Position numbers and translations under genes: made by a program. The notes under the pieces were generated by a model, which made no database searches, was not told where the DNA came from, and saw only the letters and a program-made list of their open reading frames with translations. This document shows positions 8,258 through 16,547 of a stretch of 38,493 nt of DNA, in pieces. Position 1 is the first letter of the stretch. Each line of letters begins with the position of its first letter. The stretch is from a virus, in IMG/VR virus record IMGVR_UViG_3300047566_000150, positions 1-38,493 of that record; one strand, 5' to 3'.

Positions 8258-8469
8258 CACCACAAGAATTAGCACAAAAAGCGCAAGAACTTAAAGATTT
8301 ATATGAAGCACAACAAATTTCTGAAAGTGAATTTAAAGAACTTGTTGAAACATTAATTCTTCAAGAATCTATAGATAATCAAGCTTTACAATTCGAAGAG
8401 AACATACATTTTAGAAATATGATTGTTAATGTAGTTAATATAGCTTCTACTATTGCGGGGAAAGTATAA
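8254..8469 (+). CDS. Small helical protein upstream of endolysin
   Basis: A 71-residue protein starting MTPQELAQKAQELKDLYEAQ, with ISESEFKELVETLI resembling the short SHOCT-type helical hairpin. The C-terminal 25 residues (HFRNMIVNVVNIASTIAGKV) are amphipathic to hydrophobic. It overlaps the lipoprotein gene by four bases and the endolysin ATG by one base (TAATG). Position suggests a lysis-related or membrane-associated helper; I cannot assign a function. Confidence 0.7.
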   Translation: MTPQELAQKAQELKDLYEAQQISESEFKELVETLILQESIDNQALQFEENIHFRNMIVNVVNIASTIAGKV

Positions 8470-9092
8470 TGGAACTAACACTTGATCAATTAAAACAATT
8501 ACTTCCTAAAAATCCATATGTTGATCATTGGCATCGTGCATTAGCTCAGTTATTACCAGATTATGATATAAACACGCCACAAAGAATAGCAGCGTTTATA
8601 GCACAATGTGCCCATGAATCGGGTGAATTTGTATTTCTTAAAGAAAATCTTAACTATAAATGGCAGTCATTAAGAAAAGTATTTCCAAAATATTTTCCGA
8701 CAGATGAACTCGCGCAAGAATATGCAAGTAAGTCAAATAAACAAGAAGCTATAGCAAATAGGGTATATGCCAGTCGAATGGGTAATGGTGATGAGTCAAC
8801 TGGAGATGGTTATAGATTTTGTGGTAGAGGATTGATTCAATTGACGGGTAGAGATAATTATACATGGTTTGCTGCATCAATAAATATAAGTGTTGAGGAA
8901 GCTTCTGAATATCTTCAGACATTTGAAGGTGCTGCTCAATCAGCATGTTGGTTCTGGGAAACAAATAATTTGAATCAATGGGCAGATAAAGGTGATATTC
9001 TTACATTGACAAAAAGAATCAATGGTGGAACAATAGGTTTGGATGATCGAATTAAACATTATAATCATGCATTGCATGTATTAGGAATATAA
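8469..9092 (+). CDS. GH19 chitinase-fold endolysin
   Basis: A 207-residue single-domain enzyme of glycoside hydrolase family 19 type. Visible features: AAFIAQCAHESGEF with the likely catalytic Glu at residue 50, a second Glu in LKENLNYKW (residue 59), and the GDGYRFCGRGLIQLTGRDNY block typical of the family, then AAQSACWFWETN and TKRINGG. In phages, GH19 enzymes without a chitin-binding domain cleave peptidoglycan glycan strands at lysis. No signal peptide is present, so release needs a holin; candidates are the small membrane proteins downstream (9313-10233). It is coupled to its neighbours at both ends. Confidence 0.92.
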   Translation: MELTLDQLKQLLPKNPYVDHWHRALAQLLPDYDINTPQRIAAFIAQCAHESGEFVFLKENLNYKWQSLRKVFPKYFPTDELAQEYASKSNKQEAIANRVYASRMGNGDESTGDGYRFCGRGLIQLTGRDNYTWFAASINISVEEASEYLQTFEGAAQSACWFWETNNLNQWADKGDILTLTKRINGGTIGLDDRIKHYNHALHVLGI

Positions 9093-9094
9093 TA

Positions 9095-9316
9095 ATGAAA
9101 AAGATTATTCTTTTATTCGCTTTAGTTCTTTTAGGATGTGAAGAAAGATATCGTTATCCATGTCAGAATCCAGATAATTGGGAACAGCCATTTTGTAAGA
9201 AACCATATTGTAGTGCAAATGGAACTTGTCCAGAAGATTTATCACATTATGTAAAAGATAAAGAAGAAAAGAAATCTAGTGGAAATAATCTTATTTGTAA
9301 AGGAACTTGTCAATGA
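9095..9316 (+). CDS. Cys-rich small lipoprotein
   Basis: A 73-residue protein with a signal peptide MKKIILLFALVLLGC; the lipobox LLGC puts the lipidated Cys at residue 15. The short mature part has six further cysteines (CQN, FCKK, YCSA, TCPE, ICKG, TCQ), which could form disulphides in the periplasm. It sits two bases after the endolysin. Role unknown. An o-spanin role is unlikely because a better Rz1 candidate exists upstream; envelope modification or endolysin accessory function is possible. Confidence 0.7.
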   Translation: MKKIILLFALVLLGCEERYRYPCQNPDNWEQPFCKKPYCSANGTCPEDLSHYVKDKEEKKSSGNNLICKGTCQ

Positions 9317-9789
9317 TTAATTTTGGCGAAAAATATACGTCAGAAGAATTAAATGCGCGATTGAAGTTTTTTATCGGTTTAATTCTTGGTTTAACATTAT
9401 TTGGAATTGTTTTTGTTGTGTTGTATAGTCTTATCTTTGTAACACAACCAATGAATGGAATGAGTCCTGTTGATAATAAATTCTTTGAACTTATTATTCC
9501 TATTGCAACATTCTTGACAGGTACTCTTTCTGGTATTATGCTTGCTGGTGATGATAAAGAATCTAGAGCAAAAGCATTAGAAGCTGCAAATAGACAACCC
9601 GCAATAGCTTCTACTGTATCAACTCCACGTCCTATGTCACAAACATTGACAGCACCAATTGGTTCTGGATATGTTACAACAACAAATATACCACCTGTTA
9701 GTCCTGTAACACCTGTTTTTAATGCACAAGTAGTAACTGGTTTTGGAGGTAAACCTGCACCTATGCAACCTCCACAGCCTGAAATTTAA
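9313..9789 (+). CDS. Two-helix membrane protein with Pro/Thr-rich tail
   Basis: A 158-residue protein; ATG 9313 overlaps the upstream stop (ATGA) and is preferred to the TTG at 9307. Two transmembrane segments (about 20-43 and 58-79) flank a short loop. The C-terminal 75 residues are low-complexity Pro/Thr/Ala/Gln. Within the lysis block it could be a holin or antiholin-like protein, but long disordered tails are not typical of holins, so this is only a positional guess. Confidence 0.7.
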   Translation: MINFGEKYTSEELNARLKFFIGLILGLTLFGIVFVVLYSLIFVTQPMNGMSPVDNKFFELIIPIATFLTGTLSGIMLAGDDKESRAKALEAANRQPAIASTVSTPRPMSQTLTAPIGSGYVTTTNIPPVSPVTPVFNAQVVTGFGGKPAPMQPPQPEI

Positions 9790-9805
9790 TTAAAGGAAAA
9801 TAATC

Positions 9806-9988
9806 ATGAAAAAACTTTTATTGGCATTAGCATTAACATTAACAACATTCAATTTCTCTTTAGCTGCTGAACAAAAACAAGTTTGTGTTGATCAGCAACA
9901 AAAAAATGGAACTACGAAAAAAGTTTGTAAAACAATCAAAGTTCATAAAAAGCTAGAAGTTGAAAAGAAAGATGAAAGTAAGAAGTAA
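9806..9988 (+). CDS. Small exported basic protein
   Basis: A 60-residue protein with a clear Sec signal peptide (MKKLLLALALTLTTFNFSLA, cleavage after about residue 21) and a Lys-rich mature part of about 40 residues with two cysteines (QVCVDQ, KVCKTI). A good AAAGGAAA ribosome site precedes it. The stop TAA overlaps the next ATG. Likely periplasmic; function unknown. Confidence 0.65.
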   Translation: MKKLLLALALTLTTFNFSLAAEQKQVCVDQQQKNGTTKKVCKTIKVHKKLEVEKKDESKK

Positions 9989-10233
9989 TGAGCCCGATAG
10001 AATCTTTTGACACGAACGAAAGGATAGCTGTGTTAGAAACGGAAGTTAAAAACATAAGTATTAATTTAATTGATCTTCGGCGTGAGCAAAAGGAACAGCA
10101 CCAATGTCTTATGGAAAAATTCGATAAGGTAGAAGAAAGAATATCTGATATCGAAAGATGGAGATGGATTGTTGTTGGTGCTGCTCTAGTAATTGGTTAT
10201 ATTATTGACCAAATTATTCAGAAAATAAGTTAA
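9988..10233 (+). CDS. Coiled-coil, C-terminal membrane-anchor protein (holin/XhlA-like)
   Basis: An 81-residue protein with an N-terminal coiled coil (ERIAVLETEVKNISINLIDL, then charged heptads to about residue 55), a WRW boundary and one transmembrane segment (about 58-77). This is the layout of XhlA-type phage lysis proteins and related single-pass holin partners. It is the last gene before a terminator and follows the endolysin block, so a holin or holin-partner role is the best inference; there is no direct evidence of pore formation. Confidence 0.7.
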   Translation: MSPIESFDTNERIAVLETEVKNISINLIDLRREQKEQHQCLMEKFDKVEERISDIERWRWIVVGAALVIGYIIDQIIQKIS

Positions 10234-10240
10234 ATTGTAG

Positions 10241-10269
10241 TTGACAACAAGCATCGGACTATGTAAAAT
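10241..10269 (+). promoter_or_regulatory. Sigma70-like promoter for primase operon, nested in a terminator
   Basis: TTGACA (10241-10246), 17 bp, TAAAAT (10264-10269). The predicted start of transcription falls near 10276, in the T-run of the terminator hairpin. The -10 box forms part of the hairpin loop. It would drive primase, thyX, nrdA and nrdB. Confidence 0.6.
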
Positions 10270-10288
10270 AGTCTGATGCTTTTTCTTT
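10251..10288 (+). terminator. Rho-independent terminator after the lysis block
   Basis: GCATCGGACTA, a 7-base loop and TAGTCTGATGC form an 11-bp stem with one G-T pair, followed by TTTTTCTTT. It closes the structural/lysis transcription unit just after the holin-like gene. Confidence 0.8.
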
Positions 10289-10299
10289 GGAATTTTACT

Positions 10300-11343
10300 A
10301 TGGCTCTTTTTATTGATCTAAAATATACGCATTTACTCTCTTCTAGACTAGATAAGTTTGTAACAAAGGGAGAATATCTATTCAATTTCCGTTGCCCGCT
10401 CTGTGGTGATTCTCAATCTAATCAGTCTAAAAAACGTGGTTTTATCTTTAGACGTACTACTAGTCTTATTTTTAAATGTCATAATTGTGGACAATCTTTA
10501 TCTCTCGGTAATCTAATCAAAGAAGTTGATAATAATCTTTATAATGAATATGTATTAGAAAAATATAAATCTGGTGAGACACCATCAAAGAATATTAATA
10601 CTCCGATTGAAATACCGGCAATAAAATTCGGTAAAGATGAAAAACGAAAACTATATGAAAATGCTGAATGGTGCGATGTTTTACCTGAACAGCATTTTTG
10701 TAGATTATATCTAAGAAACAGAAAATTACCTGATTTTGTTTATAAACATCTTTTATTTACGACAAATTATAAGAAATTTGTTGATGAGGTATATCCTGAT
10801 CATGATAAAGAATTAGAAGAAGATGCCCGTGTGGTAATACCTTTTTATGACACAAATGATAATCTTATAGCTATTTCTGGTAGAGCATTAGAGAGTGGTT
10901 TAAAGAAACTGAGATATATTACACTTAGAACTAATGAGAGTGAAGATAAGTTGATATATGGATTAGACAGAATTAATTTTAATAAGCCTGTAATGATTGT
11001 TGAAGGACAGTTTGATTCATTCTTTTTGAATAATTGCATTGCAGCATGTAATTCCGATCTTCTTGGTACTTCAGAAAGAATCAAAAAGGATCATAAAATC
11101 AAGACTGTATTGATATATGATAATGAGCCTCGGAATAGAGAGATTATTCGAGCGATGAGAAAAGCTATCAAAAAGCATGAAAATATTGTAATTTGGCCAG
11201 ATAATGTTGATGGTAAAGATATAAATGAAATGATTATAAATGGTATGCCGATTTCAGAAATAAATGAAATTATAGATAAGAATACTGTTTCTGATCTGAA
11301 AGCAATGACAAGATTCACATATTGGAAGAAATCAAACGATTAA
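10300..11343 (+). CDS. DNA primase, T4 gp61-type
   Basis: A 347-residue primase from ATG 10300, which I prefer to 10276 because the latter lies in the terminator T-run and MALFIDLKY is the usual family start. A zinc ribbon is visible near the N-terminus (CPLCG at C32/C35 and CHNCG at C60/C63). A TOPRIM core follows with KPVMIVEGQFDSFFLNN (catalytic-type Glu) and TVLIYDNEPRN (acidic pair), then WPDNVDGKDINEMI. It makes RNA primers for lagging-strand synthesis with a replicative helicase that is not in this window. A dedicated promoter lies just upstream, and thyX follows after 10 bases. Confidence 0.9.
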   Translation: MALFIDLKYTHLLSSRLDKFVTKGEYLFNFRCPLCGDSQSNQSKKRGFIFRRTTSLIFKCHNCGQSLSLGNLIKEVDNNLYNEYVLEKYKSGETPSKNINTPIEIPAIKFGKDEKRKLYENAEWCDVLPEQHFCRLYLRNRKLPDFVYKHLLFTTNYKKFVDEVYPDHDKELEEDARVVIPFYDTNDNLIAISGRALESGLKKLRYITLRTNESEDKLIYGLDRINFNKPVMIVEGQFDSFFLNNCIAACNSDLLGTSERIKKDHKIKTVLIYDNEPRNREIIRAMRKAIKKHENIVIWPDNVDGKDINEMIINGMPISEINEIIDKNTVSDLKAMTRFTYWKKSND

Positions 11344-11353
11344 GGAGTATATT

Positions 11354-12007
11354 ATGAGTGTAAAATTAATTGGAGTTACTGCACCAACTGAAGATAATAT
11401 GACGGCCGAAGAAATGATTGTATATATGGCTAGAATATCAAATCCCACAAATCAGAAAACTAATGAAGCTGGTTTTAAATTGATTAATTATTTAATCAAG
11501 AATTCTCATTGGAGTCCTTTTGAGATGGTATCTATTGTTGTAGAAATAAATACGACACGCGATATTGCAAGACAGATATTACGTCATCGTTCATTTTCAT
11601 TTCAAGAATTCTCACAAAGGTATGCGGATCCTACAAAATCTATGGAATTTCATACAAGAGAAGCAAGATTACAAGATACCAAAAACAGACAAAATAGTAT
11701 TGAAGTAGATAATGCTGATTTACAAAGTGCATGGTCCCTATATCAAAATGAAATGGTAATGTATGCAGAAAAAGCATATCGTTGGGCTATTGATAATGGT
11801 ATTGCAAAAGAACAAGCAAGAGTAGTATTACCGGAAGGACTGACAGGATCCAGACTGTATATGGCAGGAACATTGAGAAGTTGGATTCATTACTGTCAAT
11901 TAAGAATGGGAAATGGAACACAGAAAGAACACGCACAGATAGCAAAACAATGTTGGGACATTATAGGAGATGAGTTTCCGAATGTAGCAAAAGCATTAGA
12001 ACAATAA
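11354..12007 (+). CDS. thyX: Flavin-dependent thymidylate synthase ThyX
   Basis: A 217-residue enzyme of normal family length. The ThyX signature RHRxxSxxxxSxRY is intact as RHRSFSFQEFSQRY (residues 77-90), and the C-terminal EQARVVLPEG...YMAGTLRSWIHYCQLR block that forms the dUMP/FAD site is present. It methylates dUMP to dTMP using FAD and methylene-tetrahydrofolate, supplying thymidylate for phage DNA. It sits between primase and ribonucleotide reductase in one apparent operon with a GGAG ribosome site. Confidence 0.97.
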   Translation: MSVKLIGVTAPTEDNMTAEEMIVYMARISNPTNQKTNEAGFKLINYLIKNSHWSPFEMVSIVVEINTTRDIARQILRHRSFSFQEFSQRYADPTKSMEFHTREARLQDTKNRQNSIEVDNADLQSAWSLYQNEMVMYAEKAYRWAIDNGIAKEQARVVLPEGLTGSRLYMAGTLRSWIHYCQLRMGNGTQKEHAQIAKQCWDIIGDEFPNVAKALEQ

Positions 12008-12023
12008 TAAAAATGGAGAAGGC

Positions 12024-13814
12024 ATGAAAAAAGAAATGCATGGTATTGAGATAGATTTAAATAGGGATCAATTATTTGATGAATTAGGAATTAAAAGATT
12101 AAAAGAATCTTATATGAAAGATGATGAAGTTTCACCACAAGAAAGATTTGCATATGTTTCAAAAATGTTTTCTAGCAATACTGAACACGCTCAAAGACTT
12201 TATGAATATTCTAGTAGGCATTGGTTATCTTATTCTACTCCTATTCTTTCTTTTGGTAGGAGCAAGCGTGGTTTGCCTATTTCTTGTTTTCTCCCCTACT
12301 TGGATGATTCTGCGGAAGGTTTGGTTGACTGTTTGTCGGAAGTAAATTGGCTATCAATGTTAGGGGGAGGTATTGGAATTGGAGTGGGTATTAGAAGTGC
12401 AGATGATAAATCTGTTGGCGTTATGCCTCATTTGCGGACCTATGATGCTAGTTCTCTTGCATATAGGCAAGGAAGGACTAGACGCGGTTCGTATGCTGCT
12501 TATCTCGATATATCGCATCCTGATATCTTAATGTTTCTTGAAATGAGAAAGCCAACAGGCGATCAAAACATGAAAGCATTAAATCTTCATCATGGTATCA
12601 ATATCACTGATAATTTCATGGAAATCATCGAAAAAAGCATGATCGATCCAAATTATGATGATACCTGGGAACTTAAAGATCCTCACGGCGATGAAGTAAA
12701 AGAAAAGATATCAGCAAAAGAATTATGGCAAAGAATCCTTGAAATGCGTATGCATACAGGAGAACCATATCTTCATTTCATCGATACAAGTAATAGAATG
12801 ATGCCAGAATTTCAAAAGAAATTGGGTCTATCAATTAAACAATCTAATCTTTGTTCAGAAATTGTACTTTGCTCAGATAAGAATAGAACTGCTGTATGTT
12901 GTCTTTCTTCTGTAAATCTCGAATATTTTGATGAATGGAAGTCCAATAAACTATTTCTTCGTGATGTAGCCGAAATGCTTGATAATGTATTGGAGTATTT
13001 CATTAAACATGCACCAAATACTATCAAAAGAGCTAAATATTCTGCCAGTCGTGAGCGTAGTATTGGTGTCGGTGCATTAGGATTTCATGCATATTTACAG
13101 AAAAATAATATACCATGGGAATCCGTATTAGCGACTTCTGCTAATATGAAAATGTTTAAACATATTCGAAAGAAGCTGGATGAAGCCAACAGAGAACTTG
13201 GAGCAGAAAGAGGAGAAGCACCTGACGCAACGGGTACTGGATTCCGTTTTTGTCATGTAATGTCTGTAGCGCCTAATGCTTCTAGTAGTATTATTATGGG
13301 CAATACGTCACCTTCTATAGAACCATATAGAGCAAATGCTTATAGACAAGATACTTTATCTGGTGCTTATCTAACAAAGAACAAGTTTTTAGATAATGTT
13401 TTAAAGACTAAAGTAAGTGAAGAAGAATTGCCAGAAATCTGGTCATCTATTATTGCAAATGATGGATCTGTACAACATCTTGATATATTGACTGATGAGG
13501 AAAAAGAGATATTCAAGACGGCAATTGAGATAGATCAAAGATGGGTTATTGATCATGCAGCGCATCGCCAAGAGTTTATCGATCAATCGCAGAGTGTTAA
13601 TTTATTTTTTAGACCTGATGTAAATATTAAGTATCTTCATGCCGTTCATTTCCAAGCATGGAAACAGAAAATGAAAACGCTTTATTATTGTCGTTCTGAA
13701 AAGATTGGTAAAGCTGATAAGATATCAAAGAAAATACAAAGACAAGTTATTGAAGAAATTGATTTGAAAAAGCTAGCCGGTGATGATGATATTTGTTTGG
13801 CATGTGAAGGTTAG
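12024..13814 (+). CDS. nrdA: Class I ribonucleotide reductase, alpha subunit
   Basis: A 596-residue catalytic subunit, shorter than the roughly 760 residues of the bacterial enzyme; the N-terminal ATP-cone (overall activity site) is absent, as in many phage versions. Visible active-site elements: redox Cys in ISCFLPYLDDS (C88), the NxCxE triad in QSNLCSEIVL (N275, C277, E279), the second redox Cys in VCCLSSVNL, the substrate loop APNASSSIIMGNTSPSIEPY, and the tyrosine pair in TLYYCRSEK that passes the radical. The C-terminal CLAC would be the re-reducing thiol pair. It reduces ribonucleoside diphosphates with NrdB. Lack of the ATP-cone should make it insensitive to dATP shut-off. Confidence 0.97.
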   Translation: MKKEMHGIEIDLNRDQLFDELGIKRLKESYMKDDEVSPQERFAYVSKMFSSNTEHAQRLYEYSSRHWLSYSTPILSFGRSKRGLPISCFLPYLDDSAEGLVDCLSEVNWLSMLGGGIGIGVGIRSADDKSVGVMPHLRTYDASSLAYRQGRTRRGSYAAYLDISHPDILMFLEMRKPTGDQNMKALNLHHGINITDNFMEIIEKSMIDPNYDDTWELKDPHGDEVKEKISAKELWQRILEMRMHTGEPYLHFIDTSNRMMPEFQKKLGLSIKQSNLCSEIVLCSDKNRTAVCCLSSVNLEYFDEWKSNKLFLRDVAEMLDNVLEYFIKHAPNTIKRAKYSASRERSIGVGALGFHAYLQKNNIPWESVLATSANMKMFKHIRKKLDEANRELGAERGEAPDATGTGFRFCHVMSVAPNASSSIIMGNTSPSIEPYRANAYRQDTLSGAYLTKNKFLDNVLKTKVSEEELPEIWSSIIANDGSVQHLDILTDEEKEIFKTAIEIDQRWVIDHAAHRQEFIDQSQSVNLFFRPDVNIKYLHAVHFQAWKQKMKTLYYCRSEKIGKADKISKKIQRQVIEEIDLKKLAGDDDICLACEG

Positions 13815-13841
13815 CTAACTAAATGAAGAAAGTTTAAATAT

Positions 13842-14825
13842 ATGATTAAAAAAGTTAAGTATAAATTAACAGATGAAAGAAATTATTTTCGTCCATTCAG
13901 TTATGAATTTGCATATGAAGCTTGGTTAAAACATGAACAAAGTCATTGGATTCATCTTGAAGTACCGATGATTGAAGATGTAAAAGATTGGAAAAATAAA
14001 TTAACAAAAGAACAGAAACATTTTCTTACACAGATATTCCGATTCTTTACACAAGGTGATATTGATGTAGCTGGTGGTTATGTCAAGAATTATCTACCAT
14101 ACTTTCCACAACCAGAAATAAGAATGATGTTATGTGGATTTGCAGCAAGAGAAGCTTTGCATGTTGCTGCATATTCTCATTTAATTGAAACATTAGGCAT
14201 GCCAGATTCAATTTATAATGATTTTCTTGAATATGAATCAATGAAAGCTAAACATGAATACTTTATTGATCTTTCCAATAAGAGTGGAACAATAGAATCT
14301 GTAGCAACTAATATAGCGGCATTTTCAGCATTTACGGAAGGTATGCAATTATTTTCTTCATTCATTATGTTGTTGAATTTCCCTCGCCATGGTTTAATGA
14401 AGGGTATGGGTCAAATTATTAGCTGGTCAATTATTGATGAAACAATTCATGCGGAGAGTATGATTAAACTCTTTAGAACTTATATCGAAGAGAATAAAGA
14501 AATCTGGAACGATGAATTGAAAGGAAAGATTTATACCATTGCAACTAAAATGGTTGATCTTGAAGATAAATTTATTGACCTAGCATTCTCACAAGGCGCA
14601 ATGGAAAATTTATCAGAACACGATGTAAAACAATATATCAGATATATTGCAGATAGAAGATTAATATCTCTTGGCCTGAAAGGCATATTTAAAGTAAAAA
14701 AGAATCCATTACCGTGGGTAGAATCTATGGTAAATGCACCAATACATACAAACTTTTTTGAAAACAAATCAACAGATTATGCAAAAGGAGCACTATCCGG
14801 TTCTTGGGCAGATGTTTGGGCATGA
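13842..14825 (+). CDS. nrdB: Class Ia ribonucleotide reductase, beta subunit
   Basis: A 327-residue ferritin-fold radical subunit. The six metal ligands can be assigned by spacing: D73 (FTQGDIDV), E104 and H107 (REALH), E166 (FTEGMQ), E200 and H203 (DETIH). The radical tyrosine is Y111, seven residues after E104, matching class Ia/b. The C-terminal tail KGALSGSWADVWA would dock into NrdA. It generates the tyrosyl radical used by NrdA. It lies 27 bases after nrdA and overlaps the next gene by ATGA. Confidence 0.97.
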   Translation: MIKKVKYKLTDERNYFRPFSYEFAYEAWLKHEQSHWIHLEVPMIEDVKDWKNKLTKEQKHFLTQIFRFFTQGDIDVAGGYVKNYLPYFPQPEIRMMLCGFAAREALHVAAYSHLIETLGMPDSIYNDFLEYESMKAKHEYFIDLSNKSGTIESVATNIAAFSAFTEGMQLFSSFIMLLNFPRHGLMKGMGQIISWSIIDETIHAESMIKLFRTYIEENKEIWNDELKGKIYTIATKMVDLEDKFIDLAFSQGAMENLSEHDVKQYIRYIADRRLISLGLKGIFKVKKNPLPWVESMVNAPIHTNFFENKSTDYAKGALSGSWADVWA

Positions 14826-15433
14826 TAGAAGATGCAGAATGCTGGATTAAATATCCACACTTAAGAAATTACTTTAACAAACTTTGGTTTTCTGATCAAT
14901 TAGATTATAACTGTGGACCTTGTGGTGTTCCTGTGCCACAGGATGGTAAGTATGTTATTCGTCCAATATATAATTTATCGGGTATGGGACGTGGTGCAAA
15001 GATTGTATATCTTAAAAAGAATCAAACTATCATTAAGCCTGGTTATTTCTGGTGTGAATATTTTGAAGGTCCACAATACAGCATAGATTATAAATTTGAT
15101 CAATATTATTTCAAGCCAATATTAGCTGTAGAAGGTATTAGAGATCCAGATAAACTGTATAAATTTTTATCATGGAAAAAGACGAATAAAGAGATATATC
15201 TCCAACATCCTATCTTTTTCAGAATTAAATATGCAGAATATATTAATGTAGAATTTATTGGTGAAAAACCAATAGAGATTCATTTTAGAAGAAATCCAGA
15301 CTTTTTAAATCATGATTATAATGAAATTAAAGTAGTCTGGGCTAGTGATAATATCGATATATCGTCGGAATTAATCTCTTGCAGTCAAGAAGAGATTGAA
15401 GATGATAAAAGATTAGGTTTTATACCAGTTTAA
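14822..15433 (+). CDS. Conserved phage protein following nrdB
   Basis: A 203-residue protein from ATG 14822 (ATGA overlap with nrdB). It has a Cys pair in YNCGPCGVPV, a motif IRPIYNLSGMGRGAKIVYLKK, and GYFWCEYFEGPQYSIDY, followed by a beta-rich region (YINVEFIGEKPIEIHFRRNPD) and a C-terminal RLGFIPV. The order and the INVEFIG/IEIHFR acidic-strand pattern are reminiscent of an ATP-grasp-like fold, but I cannot identify the ligands with confidence. I recognise it as a conserved hypothetical in T4-like phages. Its 3' end overlaps the convergent Dps-like gene by 14 bases. Confidence 0.8.
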   Translation: MIEDAECWIKYPHLRNYFNKLWFSDQLDYNCGPCGVPVPQDGKYVIRPIYNLSGMGRGAKIVYLKKNQTIIKPGYFWCEYFEGPQYSIDYKFDQYYFKPILAVEGIRDPDKLYKFLSWKKTNKEIYLQHPIFFRIKYAEYINVEFIGEKPIEIHFRRNPDFLNHDYNEIKVVWASDNIDISSELISCSQEEIEDDKRLGFIPV

Positions 15434-15863
15434 GAAAACTTCTCAACATCCAGTGGTGTTTATCATGAGCACCTATTCTATCTTGGATGAAATTAGAAAG
15501 TCCCTGTTCATTGGCCGCATTGGCTTGTTTGAATGCATCATAAAGTGATGCACGAACAATATCATTATCTGCAAGAAGAATCGTAATCATATCTCTAGCT
15601 GTAGGAACTGTCAATTCATCTTGAATAGATGAAAGTTCTATATATCTACTTAATGCACCTGGTGCATAAGAATCTAGATAGCGGATATGTTCAGCAATAG
15701 GATCTACCGCTGCCCACAATTCTGAGTAAAGATTGCCGAAGAAGTCGTGCAATTCAGAGAAGAACATGCCTTCAACATTCCAATGAAAATTATGTGATTT
15801 CAAGTACAAAGAAAAGGTATTTGCAAGAACCTTTTTCATTGATTCAGTTAATTCTGTTTGCAT
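15420..15863 (-). CDS. Dps-like ferritin (DNA protection / iron storage)
   Basis: A 147-residue protein on the opposite strand, with a GAGGT ribosome site before its ATG. The Dps signature is clear: NFHWNVEGMFFSELHDFF, D54 and E58 in VDPIAEHI, and a C-terminal DRIGAHDKHHWMLRSFL. Relative to E. coli Dps, H27, H39, D54 and E58 match ferroxidase ligands, but the acidic ligand expected four residues after H39 is Gly43. It has no lysine-rich N-terminal tail for DNA binding. A dodecamer storing iron and removing peroxide is the family role. It may guard phage DNA, or the iron that NrdB needs, against oxidation. It is convergent with the upstream gene and divergent from 15926. Confidence 0.93.
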   Translation of the reverse strand: MQTELTESMKKVLANTFSLYLKSHNFHWNVEGMFFSELHDFFGNLYSELWAAVDPIAEHIRYLDSYAPGALSRYIELSSIQDELTVPTARDMITILLADNDIVRASLYDAFKQANAANEQGLSNFIQDRIGAHDKHHWMLRSFLKLV

Positions 15864-15925
15864 TTTGACCTCGATTTAAGAGAGTATAAGTAGAGTGTAT
15901 TGTATATTTATAAAAGGAAATTTTC

Positions 15926-16087
15926 ATGAAAAAGATACAACACACTTGTGAAGAATGCGAAACAGAGTTTGCAATAGAATATGATGAATTAGAAGCTGAA
16001 GATGGACCTTGTATGTGTCCATTTTGTGGTGGATATATGATCATGGATTTAGATGAAAATGATGATGAATTCGTGGATCTACAATAA
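15926..16087 (+). CDS. Small zinc-ribbon protein
   Basis: A 53-residue acidic protein with a strong AAAAGGAAA ribosome site. Four cysteines in two pairs (CEEC at 8/11 and CMCPFC near 29-34) form a zinc ribbon, followed by an acidic tail DLDENDDEFVDL. Divergent from the Dps-like gene. Similar short zinc-ribbon proteins are common in phages and may bind RNA polymerase or nucleic acid; no specific role can be given. Its end overlaps the next gene by 23 bases. Confidence 0.7.
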   Translation: MKKIQHTCEECETEFAIEYDELEAEDGPCMCPFCGGYMIMDLDENDDEFVDLQ

Positions 16088-16478
16088 TACGATATTCACT
16101 ATAGACGAAAATGATTCATTGTATGGATTTGTTTATTGTATAACAAATCTTTTGAATAACAAAAAGTATATAGGTAGAAAATATCTTACCAGAGCAAAAA
16201 CCAAACAAGTAAAAGGTAAAAAGAAAAAGATTAGAGTCGATTCCAATTGGCAAAATTATTGGGGTTCTAATAAGATTTTACTTGAAGATATAGAAAAATA
16301 CGGTAAAGATAATTTTAAAAGAGAAATAATTCATTTATGTAAATCAAGAGGAGAATGCTCCTATATGGAATCTAAAGAGATTTTCATGAGGGATGCACTC
16401 CTTAAAGATGATTATTATAATCAATGGTGTTCGTGTAAAATTCAAAGAAATCATCTGAAAACCCTATTGACTTCATAG
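16065..16478 (+). CDS. GIY-YIG endonuclease, Seg-like
   Basis: A 137-residue protein with GFVYCITN (the GIY position, about 21-28), NNKKYIGRK (YIG at about 35-37 with the following Arg), a basic DNA-binding stretch KTKQVKGKKKKIRVDSNWQ, and a late Glu in GECSYMESKE expected to bind metal. Free-standing GIY-YIG nucleases of T4-like phages act as homing or segregation endonucleases that cut DNA of related phages. I chose ATG 16065; starts at 16053 or 16059 are also possible because no strong ribosome site decides. No intron is visible next to it. Confidence 0.88.
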   Translation: MNSWIYNNTIFTIDENDSLYGFVYCITNLLNNKKYIGRKYLTRAKTKQVKGKKKKIRVDSNWQNYWGSNKILLEDIEKYGKDNFKREIIHLCKSRGECSYMESKEIFMRDALLKDDYYNQWCSCKIQRNHLKTLLTS

Positions 16479-16495
16479 AAAAATATCATTATAAT
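16467..16495 (+). promoter_or_regulatory. Sigma70-like promoter inside the end of the GIY-YIG gene
   Basis: TTGACT (16467-16472), 17 bp, TATAAT (16490-16495). The endonuclease stop codon lies in the spacer. It would drive the small genes from 16548 and probably the exported-protein block. Confidence 0.75.
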
Positions 16496-16547
16496 GACTG
16501 TGCTGCAATGCAACATAGGTTAATAAATAATAATGAAAGGAGATTTT

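Noticed and set aside
9095-9316. Second o-spanin candidate
   Set aside because: It is a lipoprotein, but Cys-rich, not Pro-rich, and not paired with an i-spanin. The embedded 4935 gene fits far better.
15864-15925. A plus-strand promoter TTGACC...TATAAG before the zinc-ribbon gene 15926
   Set aside because: The spacer is only 14 bp, too short for sigma70. The region may hold other promoters for the divergent genes, but none is convincing.
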